From the NCBI GenBank assembly GCA_003242895.1, contig QKMY01000024.1, forward strand, positions 1 to 64,000: a stretch of DNA of 64,000 nt. The letters run 5' to 3'. This document shows, one piece after another, positions 18,781 through 28,987 of the stretch (position 1 is the stretch's first letter; each line of letters starts with the position of its first letter). The DNA comes from Candidatus Margulisiibacteriota bacterium (lineage in GTDB: Bacteria; Margulisbacteria; Riflemargulisbacteria; GWF2-39-127). The notes below the pieces were generated by a model, which was not told where the DNA came from, searched no databases, and was given only the letters and a program-made list of their open reading frames with translations. The position numbers and the translations under genes were made by a program.

Positions 18781-20241
18781 ATGGAACCAGCGCAATTATC
18801 TGCAAGCGAATTATCCAATTTGCTGAAAAACAAAGAGATTTCTGCGACTGATATTTTAGATTCGGTTTATAAGAAAATTGAGTCAAGTGAAAATAAAATA
18901 AATGCCTATATTTCTTTAACCAAAGAACAGGCATATGTACAAGCGAAGTCTGTAGATAAAAAGATTGCTTTAGGAGAGAAGCTTAATCCTTTAGAAGGAA
19001 TTCCTGTTGCGATAAAAGATAACCTTTGTATTAAAGGTGTCCAGACAACTTGTGCCTCGAAAATATTAAAGAATTTTATTGCACCATACAATGCTACAGT
19101 TATCGATAAGTTGCACGCTGAAGGTTGTATACCTATCGGAAAGACGAATCTTGATGAATTTGCTATGGGTTCCAGTACTGAGAACTCAGCTTTTGGTCCA
19201 AGTAGAAATCCATGGGATTATGCCTGTGTTCCTGGTGGGTCAAGTGGCGGGTCTGCTGCCTGTATTGCCGCAGATGAGGCAATTATTGCCTTGGGGTCTG
19301 ATACCGGAGGTTCTATCCGGCAGCCGGCGGCTTTTTGTGGCGTGGTTGGGTTGAAGCCAACTTATGGAAGAGTATCACGGTATGGGTTGGTTGCTTTCGC
19401 TTCATCCTTGGACCAAATTGGGCCTATCACTAAAAATGTTACTGACAGTGCTTTCTTGATGAATGTTATCTCTGGTTATGATAGCTATGACTCAACCTCC
19501 AACACAGTCCCTGTTCCTGATTACACCAAATCCTTGATCCCTGATATTAAAGGCCTGAAAATCGGAGTTATAAAGGAATTGATGGGGTCCGGTACGTCGA
19601 AAGGTGTTAGAGATGCGATACAAAAAAGTATTAATACCCTTACGTCGCTTGGTGCTTCTTGTGAAGAGGTATCGCTCCCTTCATTTGAATATGCTGTTGC
19701 AACCTATTATATTATTGCTCCGGCTGAAGCTTCTGCCAATCTTGCAAGGTTTGATGGCGTCCGCTATGGATATCGATCAAAAGAGAATGAAACCCTGGTT
19801 GAAATGTATGAAAAAACCAGAAGTGAAGGCTTTGGTCCGGAAGTGAAAAGACGTATTATGATTGGTACGTATGCCTTGAGTTCCGGGTATTACGACGCTT
19901 ACTATCTTAAAGCCCAGAAAGTTCGTACTATCATCCGGGACGATTTTAATAAGCAGTTTGAAAAATATGATGTAATTATTTCCCCGACTGCCCCGACGGT
20001 AGCCTTCAAATTCGGCGAAAAAACTAAAGATCCATTGAGTATGTACCTTTCAGATATCGCAACAATTTCGATTAATCTTGCTGGGATTCCTGCAATATCG
20101 ATACCTTGTGGTTTCTCTGAGGGATTGCCCGTTGGGCTACAAATAATTGGTAAACATTTTGCAGAAGAGACTATTCTTCGCTGTGCTTACGCCTTTGAGC
20201 AAAATACCGATTACCATAAACAAAGGCCAGCTTTAACTTAA
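18781..20241 (+). CDS. gatA: Asp/Glu-tRNA amidotransferase subunit A
   Basis: The 486-residue amidase releases ammonia from glutamine for the GatCAB complex. The amidase-signature catalytic triad is present: Lys in [11 protein letters not shown], and the serines in [12 protein letters not shown] and [14 protein letters not shown]. Start ATG 18781 is chosen because AAGGAG lies 6 bases upstream; a GTG at 18766 would place that site inside the gene. gatB starts 12 bases after the stop. Confidence 0.97.
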   Translation: MEPAQLSASELSNLLKNKEISATDILDSVYKKIESSENKINAYISLTKEQAYVQAKSVDKKIALGEKLNPLEGIPVAIKDNLCIKGVQTTCASKILKNFIAPYNATVIDKLHAEGCIPIGKTNLDEFAMGSSTENSAFGPSRNPWDYACVPGGSSGGSAACIAADEAIIALGSDTGGSIRQPAAFCGVVGLKPTYGRVSRYGLVAFASSLDQIGPITKNVTDSAFLMNVISGYDSYDSTSNTVPVPDYTKSLIPDIKGLKIGVIKELMGSGTSKGVRDAIQKSINTLTSLGASCEEVSLPSFEYAVATYYIIAPAEASANLARFDGVRYGYRSKENETLVEMYEKTRSEGFGPEVKRRIMIGTYALSSGYYDAYYLKAQKVRTIIRDDFNKQFEKYDVIISPTAPTVAFKFGEKTKDPLSMYLSDIATISINLAGIPAISIPCGFSEGLPVGLQIIGKHFAEETILRCAYAFEQNTDYHKQRPALT

Positions 20242-20253
20242 GGAGCGATTAAG

Positions 20254-21693
20254 ATGGGATATGAAGCTGTTATAGGACTGGAGATTCATTGCCAGCTAAA
20301 TACAAAAACTAAAATATTTTGCGGATGTTCAACGAAGTTTGGCGAGGCAACCAATAAAAATATTTGTCCAATATGCACCGGAATGCCAGGAGCTTTGCCA
20401 GTGCTTAATAAGAAGGCCGTCGAATATGGTATGCGAGCAGCTTTAGCCTTGCATTGCCAGATACAGGCTCAAAACGTGTTTGCTCGAAAAAATTATTTTT
20501 ATCCTGATCTCCCGAAAGGGTATCAGATTTCTCAGTTTGATAGGCCACTTGCCTTAAATGGCTGGTTGGATATTGAGTCACAACAAGGAAATCTGAGGGT
20601 CGGTATAACCCGAATCCATTTGGAGGAAGATGCCGGAAAGTTGATTCACCAAGGTGCCGACCGTATTCAGGGCTCTGACTATTCGCTTGTTAACTTGAAC
20701 CGCGCCTGTACCCCGCTTATTGAAATTGTATCAGAACCGGATATGCGGACTCCGGAACAGGCACGCTTATATGTAGAATCAATCAGGTCTATTGTCAGGT
20801 ACCTGGGAATATGTGATGGCAATATGGAAGAAGGAAGTTTGCGCTGTGACGCAAATATTTCTATTAGACCCGAAGGCAGCCAGAAACTTGGCACCAAAGT
20901 AGAAGTAAAAAATATGAATTCGTTCCGGTCTATTGAACGGGCGATAGCTATTGAGATTCAGCGTCAAATAGCTGCGGTAGATAATGGAGAAGTTATTCTT
21001 CAGGAGACAAGACATTTCGACGAAGCTACTGGGAAGACGAGTTCCATGAGAAGTAAAGAAGAGTCACATGATTATAGGTATTTTCCTGAGCCGGATCTAT
21101 TGCCTGTTCTTATTTCTGAGGAATGGATTCACGAGGTTGAGAAGGACATGCCGATGCTTCCGGCAGATCGAAAGAAAAAGTATGTCGGGGAATGGGGATT
21201 ATCAGATTATGATGCGGAAGTGCTTTTGCAAGATAAAGAGACTTCTGAGTTTTTTGAAAAAACAGTAGTATTAGGTGCTGATCCTAAGCTGGTTTGTAAT
21301 TGGCTTATGGGAGATATTGCAGCTTATCTAAAAAATAATAATCTAGCACTTTCTTCGGCTAAACTTACTCCGGAAAGTCTTAAACAGCTTCTTGAGCTTA
21401 TCGGTTCAGGAAAAATCAGTGGTAAAATTGGCAAGAGTATCTTAGACAAAATGATGGATACCGGAGATGCTCCGACGAAGATTATGGAGCTTGAAGGATT
21501 GACTCAAATTGAAAATATCGATGAAGTCAAAACTATAGTTCAGCGGATTATCGAAGCTAACCCTGGTCCTCGAGAACAATATCGAAATGGAAAGACAGCA
21601 ACTATAGGGTTTTTTGTCGGACAGATTATGAAAGAAACCAAAGGCCGGGCGAAACCCGAGCTTGTCAATAAACTGCTTCAGGAAATGTTATGA
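20254..21693 (+). CDS. gatB: Asp/Glu-tRNA amidotransferase subunit B
   Basis: The 479-residue GatB phosphorylates the misacylated tRNA and uses ammonia from GatA. Signatures are GLEIHCQLNTKTKIFC, the four-cysteine zinc knuckle (FCGC...CPIC), KNYFYPDLPKGYQISQ, the segment HLEEDAGK and VEVKNMNSFRSIERAI. The C terminus is the GatB/YqeY tRNA-binding tail domain (GFFVGQIMKETKGRAKPELVNKLL). AAGGAG precedes the start. Its stop overlaps the next ATG (ATGA). Confidence 0.97.
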   Translation: MGYEAVIGLEIHCQLNTKTKIFCGCSTKFGEATNKNICPICTGMPGALPVLNKKAVEYGMRAALALHCQIQAQNVFARKNYFYPDLPKGYQISQFDRPLALNGWLDIESQQGNLRVGITRIHLEEDAGKLIHQGADRIQGSDYSLVNLNRACTPLIEIVSEPDMRTPEQARLYVESIRSIVRYLGICDGNMEEGSLRCDANISIRPEGSQKLGTKVEVKNMNSFRSIERAIAIEIQRQIAAVDNGEVILQETRHFDEATGKTSSMRSKEESHDYRYFPEPDLLPVLISEEWIHEVEKDMPMLPADRKKKYVGEWGLSDYDAEVLLQDKETSEFFEKTVVLGADPKLVCNWLMGDIAAYLKNNNLALSSAKLTPESLKQLLELIGSGKISGKIGKSILDKMMDTGDAPTKIMELEGLTQIENIDEVKTIVQRIIEANPGPREQYRNGKTATIGFFVGQIMKETKGRAKPELVNKLLQEML

Positions 21694-22133
21694 AAAACCT
21701 TAAGATGCTTTATGCTTTCATCTGTGATGATGTGCGACATGAATTAGGTGGTAAGATGACCTATGTTGGACAGACCGAGGTATTACAGGTTCAGAAGTTT
21801 CCTGTAATTTTCCCCAAAATATGCGTTGTTTATTCTTGTATGGGGGAAAAAGGGAAGTATAAAGTATCCAGCCGTGTTACAGAAAAAGACAGCCAATCAA
21901 TTGTTATTCAAATTCCTGAACATGACATAGAGATTATCAGCCTTGAGCAAAAGATCCGGGAAGTAATTCAAATCCATAACTTAAAAATTGAGAAACCTGG
22001 TAATTATTTGGTAGAAGTTTTTTATAATGGGGAATTGCTAACAGATTTCTATTTCAATGTAGCATTGCAAGCTTTAACAACCAAAAATGATAATACTTTT
22101 AATATTCCTATTATTATGTCATCAAAAAATTAG
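21690..22133 (+). CDS. Small conserved-looking protein, possibly DUF6941-type
   Basis: The 147-residue frame overlaps the gatB stop by 4 bases (ATGA), a sign of translational coupling. It is soluble, has no signal peptide and looks like an all-beta domain. The N-terminal pattern YAFICDDVRHELGGKMTYVGQTE and the C-terminal PGNYLVEVFYNGELLTDFYF recall the DUF6941 family of unknown function; this is recalled from memory, not searched. Nothing ties it to amidotransferase activity beyond position. Confidence 0.65.
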   Translation: MKNLKMLYAFICDDVRHELGGKMTYVGQTEVLQVQKFPVIFPKICVVYSCMGEKGKYKVSSRVTEKDSQSIVIQIPEHDIEIISLEQKIREVIQIHNLKIEKPGNYLVEVFYNGELLTDFYFNVALQALTTKNDNTFNIPIIMSSKN

Positions 22134-22134
22134 A

Positions 22135-22932
22135 CTAGAAGTGCATGGAACTTTTTCTGAATTTTTCTCTTAATTTATTGATTTTTGCAGGATGAATCGG
22201 CGCTTCAAGCTTTCCTGAAAATATGGTAACCGGTGACTTTTTCTGCTCTATCAGCTCTTTTTGTTTTTCTTCGGCGATCTCTTTGCCTTTACTCTCCTGG
22301 TTTGAATTTGAGTAGTTCATTTCCATGGAGAGTTCTAGTTTTTCTTCTTTTTGGGCTTTTTTTATTTGTGAATTATTTATTTCAGTTTGCTCTTTATCCT
22401 GGTTCTTATTCGATGTCTGCTGTTTAATTCCGACCTCTTCCGACACTTTTATTGTTTTCAGATTGAATCTTTCTTCTTCCGAGAGTGCTTGTGAAGCGGC
22501 AGCAAGATGTTCCGCTGAGGAATTCGTTTTGGTAATAGGGGTAGGTTCGGTTTTGTTGGTTTGTGTGATATCATCGATTTGTTTTGAATAGTTCTGGGGC
22601 TTTATGTTCATAGCCTCCTGACTTATTTTAACCATATGCTCGGCTTCTTTTATCGCCTCATTGAGAACGGTTTTCATCCTGTTCTCTGCGTTAATATAGT
22701 TGTTTGGTTTAGTATCTAAGGCAATATCTTTTAAATGTTTTACTTCGTGTTCAATTTCTCGATGGTAGTTTTGTTTTTCTTCACTGATTCTATTTTGAAA
22801 ACGGAGGTCTTTTTGTAATATGTCATCGAGTTTGGTGAAAAGGTTTTTTTGGGTTTGCCTGCTTTCCTCTGCATCTTTAAGCAGTGTTTTTTCTGTTTCT
22901 AATTGACTTTTAATTCGCATTTCTTTATCCAT
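22135..22932 (-). CDS. Coiled-coil hypothetical protein
   Basis: The 265-residue frame is highly charged (Lys, Glu, Gln) with long predicted coiled coils: residues 1-60, with many heptad-like Leu/Lys/Glu repeats, and 180-265. It has no signal peptide, membrane segment or known motif. It is convergent with the preceding gene, with one base between the stops. No good ribosome site precedes ATG 22932, which lowers confidence. Function unknown. Confidence 0.5.
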   Translation of the reverse strand: MDKEMRIKSQLETEKTLLKDAEESRQTQKNLFTKLDDILQKDLRFQNRISEEKQNYHREIEHEVKHLKDIALDTKPNNYINAENRMKTVLNEAIKEAEHMVKISQEAMNIKPQNYSKQIDDITQTNKTEPTPITKTNSSAEHLAAASQALSEEERFNLKTIKVSEEVGIKQQTSNKNQDKEQTEINNSQIKKAQKEEKLELSMEMNYSNSNQESKGKEIAEEKQKELIEQKKSPVTIFSGKLEAPIHPAKINKLREKFRKSSMHF

Positions 22933-23106
22933 AAATTAATTTTACCAACAATACTTTAAATTCAAACCTAAAACGGGTTTATAATTTGATAAGATATTAA
23001 TTAAAATATTTAGTATGAGATTGATCTGCGGCGCCCGATATCATGTTGATAATATATCGGATTGATATTAAAATGGAATGAACATTACTCTAAGGGGGGT
23101 TATTTG

Positions 23107-23907
23107 ATGCAAAAAAAAGCGGATATTGGAATATTTGGCGGTTCAGGCCTCTATAAATTATTGGATAATGTTACTGAAGTTAAGATTGAAACTCCTTATG
23201 GTCAACCAAGTGATAAAGTCGCAATAGCAGAAATAGCGGGGAAAAAAGTTGCTTTTCTCCCACGACATGGTAAAAGTCATTCAATACCTCCACATATGAT
23301 TAATTATAAGGCTAACATTTGGGCAATGAAGTCGCTTGGTGTTTCGTGCATTATTGGCCCAAATGCCGCAGGAAGCCTTCAGGAGCATATTAAGCCTGGA
23401 GATTTTGTTGTTGTTGATCAGTTTGTGGATAGAACTAAATTGAGAAAAGACACCTATTATGATGGTCCAATTGCTACTCACGTCAGCCCTGCAGATTGTT
23501 ATTGCCCGGATTTACGGCAGGTAGCGGTTACATCGTCCAGAAAATCAGGTATTACAGTTCACGATAAAGGCACGGTTGTGGTAATTGAGGGGCCGAGATT
23601 TTCTACGAAAGCTGAGAGCCAATGGTTTACCTCAATGGGCTGGGAAGTTATTAATATGACGCAGTATCCGGAAGGTTATCTTGCCCGGGAACAGGAAATG
23701 TGTTATGTCTGTATCTCGCTTATAACTGATTATGATGCTGGGCTGATTGGTAACAGGATTGCTCCGGTATCTTCACATGAAGTAATGGAAGTTTTTAACC
23801 AAAATCTTGCTAAGATTAGGACTGTCTTGTTTGATATGATTGCTGCAATTGACCTTAATAGACCTTGTCTTTGCCATCAATCTAATACAACTGCCAGATT
23901 TGAATAA
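23107..23907 (+). CDS. mtnP: S-methyl-5'-thioadenosine phosphorylase
   Basis: The 266-residue enzyme of the PNP family cleaves methylthioadenosine with phosphate to adenine and methylthioribose phosphate, a salvage step after polyamine synthesis. Motifs are GIFGGSGLY, the phosphate-binding LPRHGKSHSIPPH and VIEGPRFSTKAE, INMTQYPEGYLARE, and ITDYDAG. The aspartates of TDYD fit adenine recognition and argue against the methylthioinosine-specific relatives, although GPNAAGSL is a variant of the MTAP sequence TACGSL. Start ATG 23107 has TAAGGGGGG upstream. It stands alone before the envelope cluster. Confidence 0.9.
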   Translation: MQKKADIGIFGGSGLYKLLDNVTEVKIETPYGQPSDKVAIAEIAGKKVAFLPRHGKSHSIPPHMINYKANIWAMKSLGVSCIIGPNAAGSLQEHIKPGDFVVVDQFVDRTKLRKDTYYDGPIATHVSPADCYCPDLRQVAVTSSRKSGITVHDKGTVVVIEGPRFSTKAESQWFTSMGWEVINMTQYPEGYLAREQEMCYVCISLITDYDAGLIGNRIAPVSSHEVMEVFNQNLAKIRTVLFDMIAAIDLNRPCLCHQSNTTARFE

Positions 23908-24049
23908 TAGTATAATTCCTGTAGCGGTACAGTGTAAGCTATGGCAAAATAATTATTGGTATAATAAAGAAAAAGACATAATTATAAAATATTAGTGGCT
24001 GGTGTCTTAGCTTAGGTTTCGGCATAGTGCCATCGTGGGTATTTTTTGG

Positions 24050-27000
24050 ATGAAGAATAAAGTATTTAAGATAACAATTGCTGTCCTCGGTGCAATTGTT
24101 CTATTTGTAATTTTTACTGTTGTTACAATAGTTTCAAGTGGGGTTGTCCAGACCTATATTAAGCGGGTTATTGTAAATGAGCTGCAGAATACTTTTGTTT
24201 ATCCCACGGTGGTTGGAAGTGTTGAGGGTAATTTAGTAACAGGGGTCGAAATTAATAATCTAGTGATTGGCAATGATAACAATCAGGGCGTAGCGAAGGA
24301 ATTGCTGCGGGCCGAAAAAATTGTTGTAAACTACAATTTCTTAAATTTGCTCACTGGGAATAAGTTAATTAAAAAACGACTGGATATCACAGTTGTTAAT
24401 CCCTCGATAAATATTGAGCACTATCGTGATGACACCTTTAATGTTTTAAAGGCTTTAATAAAACAACCGGAACAAAAAGGCCAAACATTTCCATATCATA
24501 TTATTGCACATATCAGAGGAGGGACCGTTTCGTACCTCGATTTCAGAGGATTTTCAAGTAGCCCCTTAAATAAGCCGGTACTGAACAAAGCCAAAAATGT
24601 TACTGCTCAGGTAGTATTTGATGGAAAAAATGCAAAAATCCTGACTGAAGGTAAATTGAATGATCTCCTCGGGTATAAACCATTTAAAATCCTAGGAAAT
24701 ATTAACACTAAGACGAATAAATTCTCATTGGATGTAGATGCCCGAAAAGTTGATTTTGCTAAATGGGGAAATTATGTCGTACCAATTGATGGATTAAAAT
24801 TTGTTAGTGGTCTTGGAAATGTCTCAATAAAGCTCTCCGACAAAAAAGAATCAACTACTAAAGACAATTTGCCGTTTACTATTGCAATCGCTATAAAGGC
24901 GAGAGATGTTTCTCTCAAAGTTCCGTGGATAAAGCCCCAAATCCAAGACGCAAAGGGGCTCATCGAAGTTACAAATGACGGTGTTATCTTTCGCGAAGTT
25001 AAGGGAATTGCTGCTGGGAACGCTTTTGGCATGGAAGGCAATCTGCATAATTTCCAAAAATTAAAAACCGATTTGACTATCAAATCTGATAGTTTTGATA
25101 TTTCACATTCCAAGGAGTTTTATCCTTTTCTTGAGAAATGGCGTTTGCTCGGCAAGGCAAGTCTTGCTATTGCAGTAAAATCTGAGGATGAAGTGGTTCC
25201 TATCGTATCCGGTACGATTACTGTTCCCAGCGGAAATGTCTATTCTCATCCACTGAGCGGAGTCCTAGCGAACTTTAATTTGAAAAATAGTAAATTATAC
25301 TTTGCCGTCGATAAAAGCGAGTTTTATCGAGGCGATCTGCAGGTGAGCGCGGATGTTGATCTTATTCCGAAAGTACCTGTTATTGCTGCACGAGGTCACG
25401 TTAGTCATTTAGATGTTAAAACGTTGTTTAAGGGTAGTAACTATATCCAAGGAGTGGCAGATGCAGATTTCGTTGTCGATGGAGCGCCGGATAACCTTGA
25501 TATTAAAACCGAGATACATCCTGTAAATGTCTTGTTCCTTGGCCAGCCGTTAAAAAAAGGAACGGTTTTAACAAAGTCGCTTGACGGGGTTCTGGATTTT
25601 TATGATGCTATGTTTGTTACCCACTATGATGATATTATTGCCGGAAATGGCAAGCTTTTTGCGAACAGATCCTTTGTTGCAAACTTAAAACTAAATAATG
25701 TTTATTTCAATAATGTAAACTTGCGTAATGGAAAGCCTGGCCTTATCGCCGGCAGCCTTTCAGGGGAAGCTGCTATTAAAGGCATATGGAATGACTATTT
25801 GACGAAAGATCCCCTTCATTGGCTAACGGTATCCGGGAAGCTAACGGTTGCAAACCTTAACCTTCAAGGACAAAAGATAGAGAGGATTGATTCTTCTGTT
25901 GATATAGTGAACGATACATTGTCGCTAAATAATATAAAAGCTACCGATAAAGAATCGACAGTTGTCTCTGATCTTGTATTTGATAAGCATGGCCTGATAT
26001 CCGGTGGAGTCAAAGGCCGCGCCTTTGATATCCAGAAACTTAACATTATTAAGAGCTATTTGCCTGAAAATTTTAGGGATGTTCAGGGGATTACTGATTT
26101 TCAAGCAAAACTTATGCGGAAGTTACCGCGCGAGACAGCTGCGGGAGCAAAATATTTTACCATGATAGAAGCTGTTGGGGACGTGAATGTTCGATCGGCT
26201 TATTATAACGGACAACCGGTAAAATTATTTCGTATGGATTATTCTTGGGATGGTAAGACGTTTTCAATGAATAACGTTAAAATTCAAGAGAATTATTCTT
26301 CAGTAGAAGGCAGCGGGTTTGTCAATCTGAACAAAGTTTTTAATTTCCGTTTTAAGAGCAGTTATTTTGTTTTAGATGAGATTAAGCAGTTAACGCGTAA
26401 GATAGGTGAAATCGGAGGAAACGGAAGTGGTGAAGGCGAAGTATACGGAACAATTCCTTCCTGGGATATTAAAGCCAAATTCGACATTTCAGCGTTTCGA
26501 TATAACTCAATAATTTTTGATCGGACAAAAGGGGAAATAACCAAGAAGGGAAAGAATTTCACGGTTTCTCCTCTTCTTGTAACGTATAGAAAAAATAATT
26601 ATAACGTTATCGGAGATTTTGTATTAAGTACTCCGTTTATTTATGACCTGTCATTTGATGTTCAAAAGGGTGATATAAAGGATATTGCTGTTTTAGTTAA
26701 TAAGATTAAGACGGAATACCAGAAACGAGGCCAGCAAGAGGTAGCTACCGAAGGAACCCAGAATGTGATTGAACTAGATCAATATCTGGAAATTGCCCAA
26801 CCTACCGAGCTTAAGGATACAGTGCTTCTTTATAGCAGTAATGATAATCAGGAAAATATTATAAGTAGTTTTAATGAATACAAGGAAATTGCAAAAAAAC
26901 CATTAAATGAAGAGCTTGGATTCCAGGAGAACTTTGGGGGAATTGTTTCCGGGAAACTAAATGTCAGCAATAAAACCGGAGAATTGCGAGTTAATGCTGA

Positions 27001-28987
27001 TATAGAAATCGATAAGGGGCATGTGAGCTCGATTAGTTTTAATCATTTAAAGTCGCAAATATCAACTAAAGAAAATCAAATTAATGTTGCCATTCTTGTC
27101 CGGGAAGGTCTCATCGGAGATGCAAATTATGACCAGATCGATGGCGAGTTTATTGTTGACAGTAAAAGGACCCTCAATATTAATAAGTTTTCTATGGCGG
27201 CAATGGGACAGTCCCCGCGCCAGGTAATTACGGGAAAAATTCCATTAGGTGAATTCCTGGGAGAGAAGAATTATGGTGAGATTGATATAAATGTTAGCCT
27301 TAATCAAGATGATATCAATTTGCTCTCGATTTTTAATAAAAACATTAAATGGCTTAAGAATGATGGCTATGTAGGACTTCATATCGGAGGAACCCTTCGC
27401 CGTCCATTTATTAATGCGAAAGAGATTAAGATAATCAATGGCGAAATCAAACTGGCAGATGATCTCTTTATTAAATCGCCTCTTCAAATTACGAAGGCGG
27501 ATATTTCCCTAAAAAATAATATCATTATGCTCAATGAATTCAATGTGCGCTGGAGAGGTAAGGATACCAATGGAAACACCAACCAATTTGAGGGTTACGG
27601 GAAGCTCTCTTTTCAGGATTTGACATTTTTAAGGCCTCAAGATATTGTTTTGGATTTCGATGTCTCGATGAAAGATACTAAGGTCAAAATAAATTTCCCG
27701 GAATTGTACATTGGGGAAATGAATATTTCGAATGCTACATTTAAAGGTCCTTTGATACTGCCTTTATCGAAGAGAGCGAAAAATGAAGCAGCAGCAAGAA
27801 TTACTAACGAAAATGAGGTAGGCCCGGTACTTAAAGCGGATCTCTCCATGTTTAATGGCGAGATCCCTTTGCCTGATAATGGGAAAAGAAATCTTAAACC
27901 ATCAGTTTTACTCAATGCCAGGACCTACATCAGTAAAGACGTTCGCATTTCCGGGGGAGATTTTGCAAAAGGAGCAATTTCTAGTTTAGTTAATAACATT
28001 GATATCTATTTGAAAGAAAATAAGAATCCGTTACTCATTAAGGGAAGTCTTAATACTGTAATTATTGATGGAAATCTTGAATTTCAGTCCGGGGAGATTG
28101 TCTTTTTGAATAAAAGCTTTCTTCTTATGGACCAAGCTCAGCAAGAAAAGTATTTTGAGAAAGGAAATATTAAAAGAAATAATGTCGAATTTGTATCCGA
28201 ATTTGATGAAGAGCAAAATAGAAGAAGAGTCAAACCGGTCTTTCATATGGTCGCGATAACCGATGTTGATAGGACCGAGGTCGAGGTTACTGCAAATGAG
28301 TCTATCGATACCCAACCCACCTCAAAACAAAATGAGCCCTATAGTATGATATTTATGCTTGACGGGTCAGTAATGGACCCTATGGGAATGAGCCTGTATT
28401 TTTACAAGGATACAGCTCCAAGCCCGGAGCTGGAGCCTGGATATCCTTACGTTATCGGTAAGCTGACATATGAGCAATTACAAGAAATTACACGATATCT
28501 TTTCCCTGTGTTAGATCCTAAGTTTTATGAAGAACTTTTTACTTCCGGGTTTGAGGGTGCGAAAACGAAACAGGTGCTCAGCAGCATATCCGAAATGCAA
28601 ATTAATACCTTGCTGGCCAGGCAGTTGAGACCGCTAGAGCGTGAACTGGCAGAGAATATCGGATTATATGATCTTAAATTTAACTACAATTTAGGAAAAA
28701 ACCTTAATAAGGCAATTTTTGGTAAAACGGATACTGCTCCTGAAGAAAAAGATACGGCTACCGGGGTCGGCGTTGACTTTGCTTTTAAGCTGTTTTTCGA
28801 TAGATTATTCGTAAAGATTAAAACCCAGCTTGATCAGGTTAAGACAACGGAGGATGTAGTGAAAGAATATGAGTTAACGCTCGCGATTTTAGAGTGGCTT
28901 TCACTCAATTATAATAATCGTTTGATACTTAACGAAAATGGAACGTATAGAGGTGGTTATTCACTTGAAGCTCAATATGGTTTTTAA
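24050..28987 (+). CDS. tamB: TamB-family translocation and assembly protein
   Basis: This 1645-residue protein has an N-terminal membrane anchor (about 6-32) followed by a very long, repetitive beta-rich region of the AsmA/TamB type. It ends in the C-terminal TamB (DUF490) domain, about 1300-1645, which closes with GVGVDFAFKLFFDRLFVKIKT and LNENGTYRGGYSLEAQYGF. Proteins of this class span the periplasm as a beta-helical groove and move phospholipids or assist barrel assembly at the outer membrane. A GTG at 24035 is an alternative start; neither start has a good ribosome site. It overlaps the start of a BamA-type gene, the classic tamB-bamA/tamA arrangement. Confidence 0.9.
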   Translation: MKNKVFKITIAVLGAIVLFVIFTVVTIVSSGVVQTYIKRVIVNELQNTFVYPTVVGSVEGNLVTGVEINNLVIGNDNNQGVAKELLRAEKIVVNYNFLNLLTGNKLIKKRLDITVVNPSINIEHYRDDTFNVLKALIKQPEQKGQTFPYHIIAHIRGGTVSYLDFRGFSSSPLNKPVLNKAKNVTAQVVFDGKNAKILTEGKLNDLLGYKPFKILGNINTKTNKFSLDVDARKVDFAKWGNYVVPIDGLKFVSGLGNVSIKLSDKKESTTKDNLPFTIAIAIKARDVSLKVPWIKPQIQDAKGLIEVTNDGVIFREVKGIAAGNAFGMEGNLHNFQKLKTDLTIKSDSFDISHSKEFYPFLEKWRLLGKASLAIAVKSEDEVVPIVSGTITVPSGNVYSHPLSGVLANFNLKNSKLYFAVDKSEFYRGDLQVSADVDLIPKVPVIAARGHVSHLDVKTLFKGSNYIQGVADADFVVDGAPDNLDIKTEIHPVNVLFLGQPLKKGTVLTKSLDGVLDFYDAMFVTHYDDIIAGNGKLFANRSFVANLKLNNVYFNNVNLRNGKPGLIAGSLSGEAAIKGIWNDYLTKDPLHWLTVSGKLTVANLNLQGQKIERIDSSVDIVNDTLSLNNIKATDKESTVVSDLVFDKHGLISGGVKGRAFDIQKLNIIKSYLPENFRDVQGITDFQAKLMRKLPRETAAGAKYFTMIEAVGDVNVRSAYYNGQPVKLFRMDYSWDGKTFSMNNVKIQENYSSVEGSGFVNLNKVFNFRFKSSYFVLDEIKQLTRKIGEIGGNGSGEGEVYGTIPSWDIKAKFDISAFRYNSIIFDRTKGEITKKGKNFTVSPLLVTYRKNNYNVIGDFVLSTPFIYDLSFDVQKGDIKDIAVLVNKIKTEYQKRGQQEVATEGTQNVIELDQYLEIAQPTELKDTVLLYSSNDNQENIISSFNEYKEIAKKPLNEELGFQENFGGIVSGKLNVSNKTGELRVNADIEIDKGHVSSISFNHLKSQISTKENQINVAILVREGLIGDANYDQIDGEFIVDSKRTLNINKFSMAAMGQSPRQVITGKIPLGEFLGEKNYGEIDINVSLNQDDINLLSIFNKNIKWLKNDGYVGLHIGGTLRRPFINAKEIKIINGEIKLADDLFIKSPLQITKADISLKNNIIMLNEFNVRWRGKDTNGNTNQFEGYGKLSFQDLTFLRPQDIVLDFDVSMKDTKVKINFPELYIGEMNISNATFKGPLILPLSKRAKNEAAARITNENEVGPVLKADLSMFNGEIPLPDNGKRNLKPSVLLNARTYISKDVRISGGDFAKGAISSLVNNIDIYLKENKNPLLIKGSLNTVIIDGNLEFQSGEIVFLNKSFLLMDQAQQEKYFEKGNIKRNNVEFVSEFDEEQNRRRVKPVFHMVAITDVDRTEVEVTANESIDTQPTSKQNEPYSMIFMLDGSVMDPMGMSLYFYKDTAPSPELEPGYPYVIGKLTYEQLQEITRYLFPVLDPKFYEELFTSGFEGAKTKQVLSSISEMQINTLLARQLRPLERELAENIGLYDLKFNYNLGKNLNKAIFGKTDTAPEEKDTATGVGVDFAFKLFFDRLFVKIKTQLDQVKTTEDVVKEYELTLAILEWLSLNYNNRLILNENGTYRGGYSLEAQYGF

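Noticed and set aside
23107-23907. Methylthioinosine or purine nucleoside phosphorylase instead of MtnP
   Set aside because: The TDYD aspartates and NMTQYPE match adenine-specific MTA phosphorylases better, although GPNAAGSL leaves some doubt.
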